A stretch of DNA of 26,317 nucleotides from an uncultured Mediterraneibacter sp. (lineage in GTDB: Bacteria > Bacillota > Clostridia > Lachnospirales > Lachnospiraceae), in NCBI GenBank assembly GCA_934418295.1, contig CAKRWZ010000020.1, positions 1 to 26,317 on the forward strand, read 5' to 3'. Below are positions 24,391 through 26,317 of the stretch, piece by piece. The notes beneath the pieces are model-generated. The model was not told where the DNA came from. It did not search any database and saw only the letters and a program-made list of their open reading frames with translations. A program made the translations under genes and the position numbers. The first letter of the stretch is position 1. The number at the start of each line of letters is the position of its first letter.

Positions 24391-25587
24391 ATGAGCAAAA
24401 TTAAAATGACAACACCGATCGTGGAGATGGACGGAGATGAAATGACCAGAATTCTCTGGAAGATGATCAAAGATTATCTTTTGGAACCATATATCGATTT
24501 AAAGACAGAATACTATGATCTTGGCCTGGAATATCGAAATGAGACAAACGACCAGGTTACGGTAGATTCCGCAAATGCGACAAAGAAGTATAAAGTAGCG
24601 GTAAAATGTGCGACGATCACACCGAATGCAGCCAGAATGGATGAGTACAACCTCAAAGAAATGTGGAAAAGCCCCAACGGAACCATCCGTGCCATCCTGG
24701 ACGGAACGGTATTCCGTACACCGATTGTTGTAAAGGGAATCGAGCCGAACGTAAAAACCTGGAAAAAGCCGATCACCATTGCAAGACATGCCTACGGCGA
24801 TGTTTATAAAAACACAGAGATGAAAATTCCGGGACCGGGAAAGGTAGAACTGGTCTATACTGCGGAAGACGGACAGGAGACCAGAGAACTGGTACACGTG
24901 TATAACGGACCGGGGATCGCCCAGGGCATCCACAATGTAAACGCATCTATTGAAAGTTTTGCAAGAAGCTGCTTCAATTATGCGCTGGATCTGAAACAGG
25001 ATCTTTGGTTTGCAACGAAAGATACGATTTCTAAAAAATACGACCACACCTTTAAAGATATTTTCCAGGAAATCTACGATGCAGAATATGCAGAGAAGTT
25101 TGAAGAGGCCGGAATCGAATACTTCTATACCCTGATCGATGATGCGGTTGCCCGTGTCATGAAATCAGAAGGCGGATTCATCTGGGCATGCAAAAACTAC
25201 GACGGAGACGTGATGAGTGATATGATCTCCTCCGCATTTGGTTCTCTTGCAATGATGACCTCTGTCTTGGTTTCTCCGGAAGGCTATTATGAGTATGAGG
25301 CAGCGCATGGAACGGTACAGCGCCATTACTATAAGCACCTAAAGGGCGAGGAAACGTCTACCAATTCAGTTGCTACTATTTTTGCGTGGACAGGAGCACT
25401 CAGAAAACGCGGTGAGATGGACGGAAACAAAGAGTTGATGGAATTTGCTGACCGCCTGGAAAAAGCAACCATCGATACGATCGAAGCAGGAGAGATGACG
25501 AAGGATCTTGCGCTGATGACGACCATTGAAAATCCGGTGGTGCTGAACAGCGAGAACTTCATCAAAGCGATCGCGACCCGCCTGTAA
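24391..25587 (+). CDS. icd: NADP-type isocitrate dehydrogenase, eukaryotic-like homodimeric class
   Basis: A 398-residue enzyme converting isocitrate to 2-oxoglutarate and CO2. It belongs to the class of human cytosolic IDH1 and not the E. coli class. Substrate residues keep the human numbering: T77, S94 and N96 (MWKSPNGTIR), R100, R109 and R132 (RHAYGD). The AAHGTVQRH stretch carries the R-H pair that favours NADP. Metal-binding aspartates lie in LIDDAVARVM and NYDGDVMSD. AGGAGG sets the ATG. It follows the citrate synthase and GntR genes, fitting a branch that makes 2-oxoglutarate for glutamate. Aconitase is not in the window. Confidence 0.96.
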   Translation: MSKIKMTTPIVEMDGDEMTRILWKMIKDYLLEPYIDLKTEYYDLGLEYRNETNDQVTVDSANATKKYKVAVKCATITPNAARMDEYNLKEMWKSPNGTIRAILDGTVFRTPIVVKGIEPNVKTWKKPITIARHAYGDVYKNTEMKIPGPGKVELVYTAEDGQETRELVHVYNGPGIAQGIHNVNASIESFARSCFNYALDLKQDLWFATKDTISKKYDHTFKDIFQEIYDAEYAEKFEEAGIEYFYTLIDDAVARVMKSEGGFIWACKNYDGDVMSDMISSAFGSLAMMTSVLVSPEGYYEYEAAHGTVQRHYYKHLKGEETSTNSVATIFAWTGALRKRGEMDGNKELMEFADRLEKATIDTIEAGEMTKDLALMTTIENPVVLNSENFIKAIATRL

Positions 25588-25669
25588 GGAAACCCTTTTA
25601 TCTGCAAGAGCTGCGGGTATGCGGATGCCTAAAATAGAAAAATGGTAAATCTGGTATAAAACAAAAGGA

Positions 25670-25710
25670 AAACCCCGAAATGCAATACAAAATATTGCAC
25701 TTTGGGGTTT
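25670..25710. terminator. Bidirectional terminator between icd and the convergent ABC-F gene
   Basis: A long stem AAACCCC...TGCAATA / TATTGCA...GGGGTTT with small internal mismatches and a CAAAA loop. A-rich and T-rich flanks on both sides suit termination of both convergent genes. Confidence 0.85.
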
Positions 25711-25714
25711 GCTT

Positions 25715-26317
25715 TTATTCTGCCAATTCGGCCCAGGTTTCGTAGAGCTCTTCCAGCTCTTTTTCATGCCCGGCTTTTTCAGAAGCCAGTTCCTGGCATT
25801 TGACGGAATTGGTATAGATCTCTTCCTTTGTCATTTCTTCATCGATCTCTGCACAACGCTGTTCCAATTCGGCAATGCGTTCTTCCGTCTTTTTTAAAGC
25901 ATTTTGCTGACGGCGTTTTTGTGCCTGCAGTTCTTTTTGCTCCTGCCAGTCCAGCTTGGAGGCGGTATCTGCCGCGGCCGGGGAAGAAATGGCAATGGAG
26001 TTGTTTTCGTTGTCCTGTGTACGAAGAAAAGATTCTGCGGATTTTTTTGCATTTTCCGCCGTGACGGCAGAAAGCAGATCCTTCTTTTCCAGATAATAAT
26101 CGTAGTTCCCGATATAATTGATAAATGTGTGGTTCGTAAGCTCCAGAATGCGGGATGCAGTCTGGTTGATAAAATACCGGTCGTGAGAGACATAAAGTAC
26201 GGTACCGGTATATTTGTTGATGGCGTTTTCCAGGATTTCCTTCGACTGGATGTCCAAATGGTTGGTGGGCTCGTCCAGGATTAGAAAATTGGCGTTGGAA
26301 AGCATCAGTTTGGCAAG
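25715..26317 (-). CDS. ABC-F family ATPase, C-terminal part (cut by window edge)
   Basis: The C-terminal part of a soluble twin-ATPase protein of the ABC-F type; the start lies beyond the right edge. Visible from the edge are the Walker B LILDEPTNHLD of the second ATPase domain, the H-loop SHDRYF and the NYIGNYDYYL segment usual for the family. A charged linker and a C-terminal coiled coil of about 80 residues (rich in E, K and Q) follow. ABC-F proteins act on the ribosome, some giving antibiotic resistance and others helping translation; the subgroup cannot be chosen from this part. It runs toward icd and shares the terminator at 25670-25710. Confidence 0.92.
   Translation of the reverse strand, partial: LAKLMLSNANFLILDEPTNHLDIQSKEILENAINKYTGTVLYVSHDRYFINQTASRILELTNHTFINYIGNYDYYLEKKDLLSAVTAENAKKSAESFLRTQDNENNSIAISSPAAADTASKLDWQEQKELQAQKRRQQNALKKTEERIAELEQRCAEIDEEMTKEEIYTNSVKCQELASEKAGHEKELEELYETWAELAE

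Noticed and set aside
1..26317. CRISPR arrays, tRNA/rRNA genes, insertion sequences, phage or toxin-antitoxin genes
   Set aside because: I saw no regularly spaced repeats, no cloverleaf-like gene and no transposase, integrase or toxin-like product on either strand.

Overview
The window looks like a chromosomal segment of an anaerobic Firmicute, most likely a gut-type Lachnospiraceae (Clostridia). This rests on gene content and style: strong AGGAGG ribosome sites, a plsX-acpP-rnc-smc-ftsY block, a probable Re-type citrate synthase with a eukaryotic-type isocitrate dehydrogenase, and a GlpA-like / pyridine-nucleotide-type flavoprotein / DUF1667 trio. No species is claimed. All complete protein genes are on the plus strand; only the partial ABC-F gene at the right edge is on the minus strand.

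Region 1 (about 1-13,740) is an accessory carbon-use locus. A small membrane protein and a SorC-type sugar-responsive regulator come first. Then follow a RuBisCO-like protein (RLP), an FGGY kinase, a glycerol-1-phosphate-dehydrogenase-like enzyme and a NagD-like HAD phosphatase, closed by a strong terminator at 7143-7185. A second run holds a GlpA-like flavoprotein, a second flavoprotein, a DUF1667 protein, another FGGY kinase, a glycerol-facilitator-type aquaporin and a Cof-type HAD phosphatase, closed by a terminator at 13699-13740. The parts suggest facilitated entry of a small polyol, phosphorylation, oxidation of the polyol phosphate and a rearrangement or cleavage by the RLP. The substrate cannot be read from the sequence. 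Three near-identical 21-bp operator copies, two before the RLP gene and one before the first kinase gene, tie these genes into one regulon, probably that of the SorC protein.

Region 2 (about 13,750-22,060) is core housekeeping: plsX, acpP, rnc, smc and ftsY, then ilvA with an ACT domain and a small unknown gene. The genes are tightly packed, and hairpins separate the subunits.

Region 3 (about 22,060-25,710) appears to make 2-oxoglutarate for glutamate synthesis: a probable Re-citrate synthase, a GntR/FCD regulator and NADP-type isocitrate dehydrogenase. A perfect 26-bp palindrome lies exactly over the spacer and -10 of a well-formed promoter, and a 10-codon leader ORF with a strong ribosome site lies between that promoter and the synthase gene. 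No aconitase gene is present in the window.

I saw no tRNA, rRNA, CRISPR array, insertion sequence or phage gene. The best candidate for undescribed biology is the RLP-kinase-G1PDH-HAD module with its operator set.
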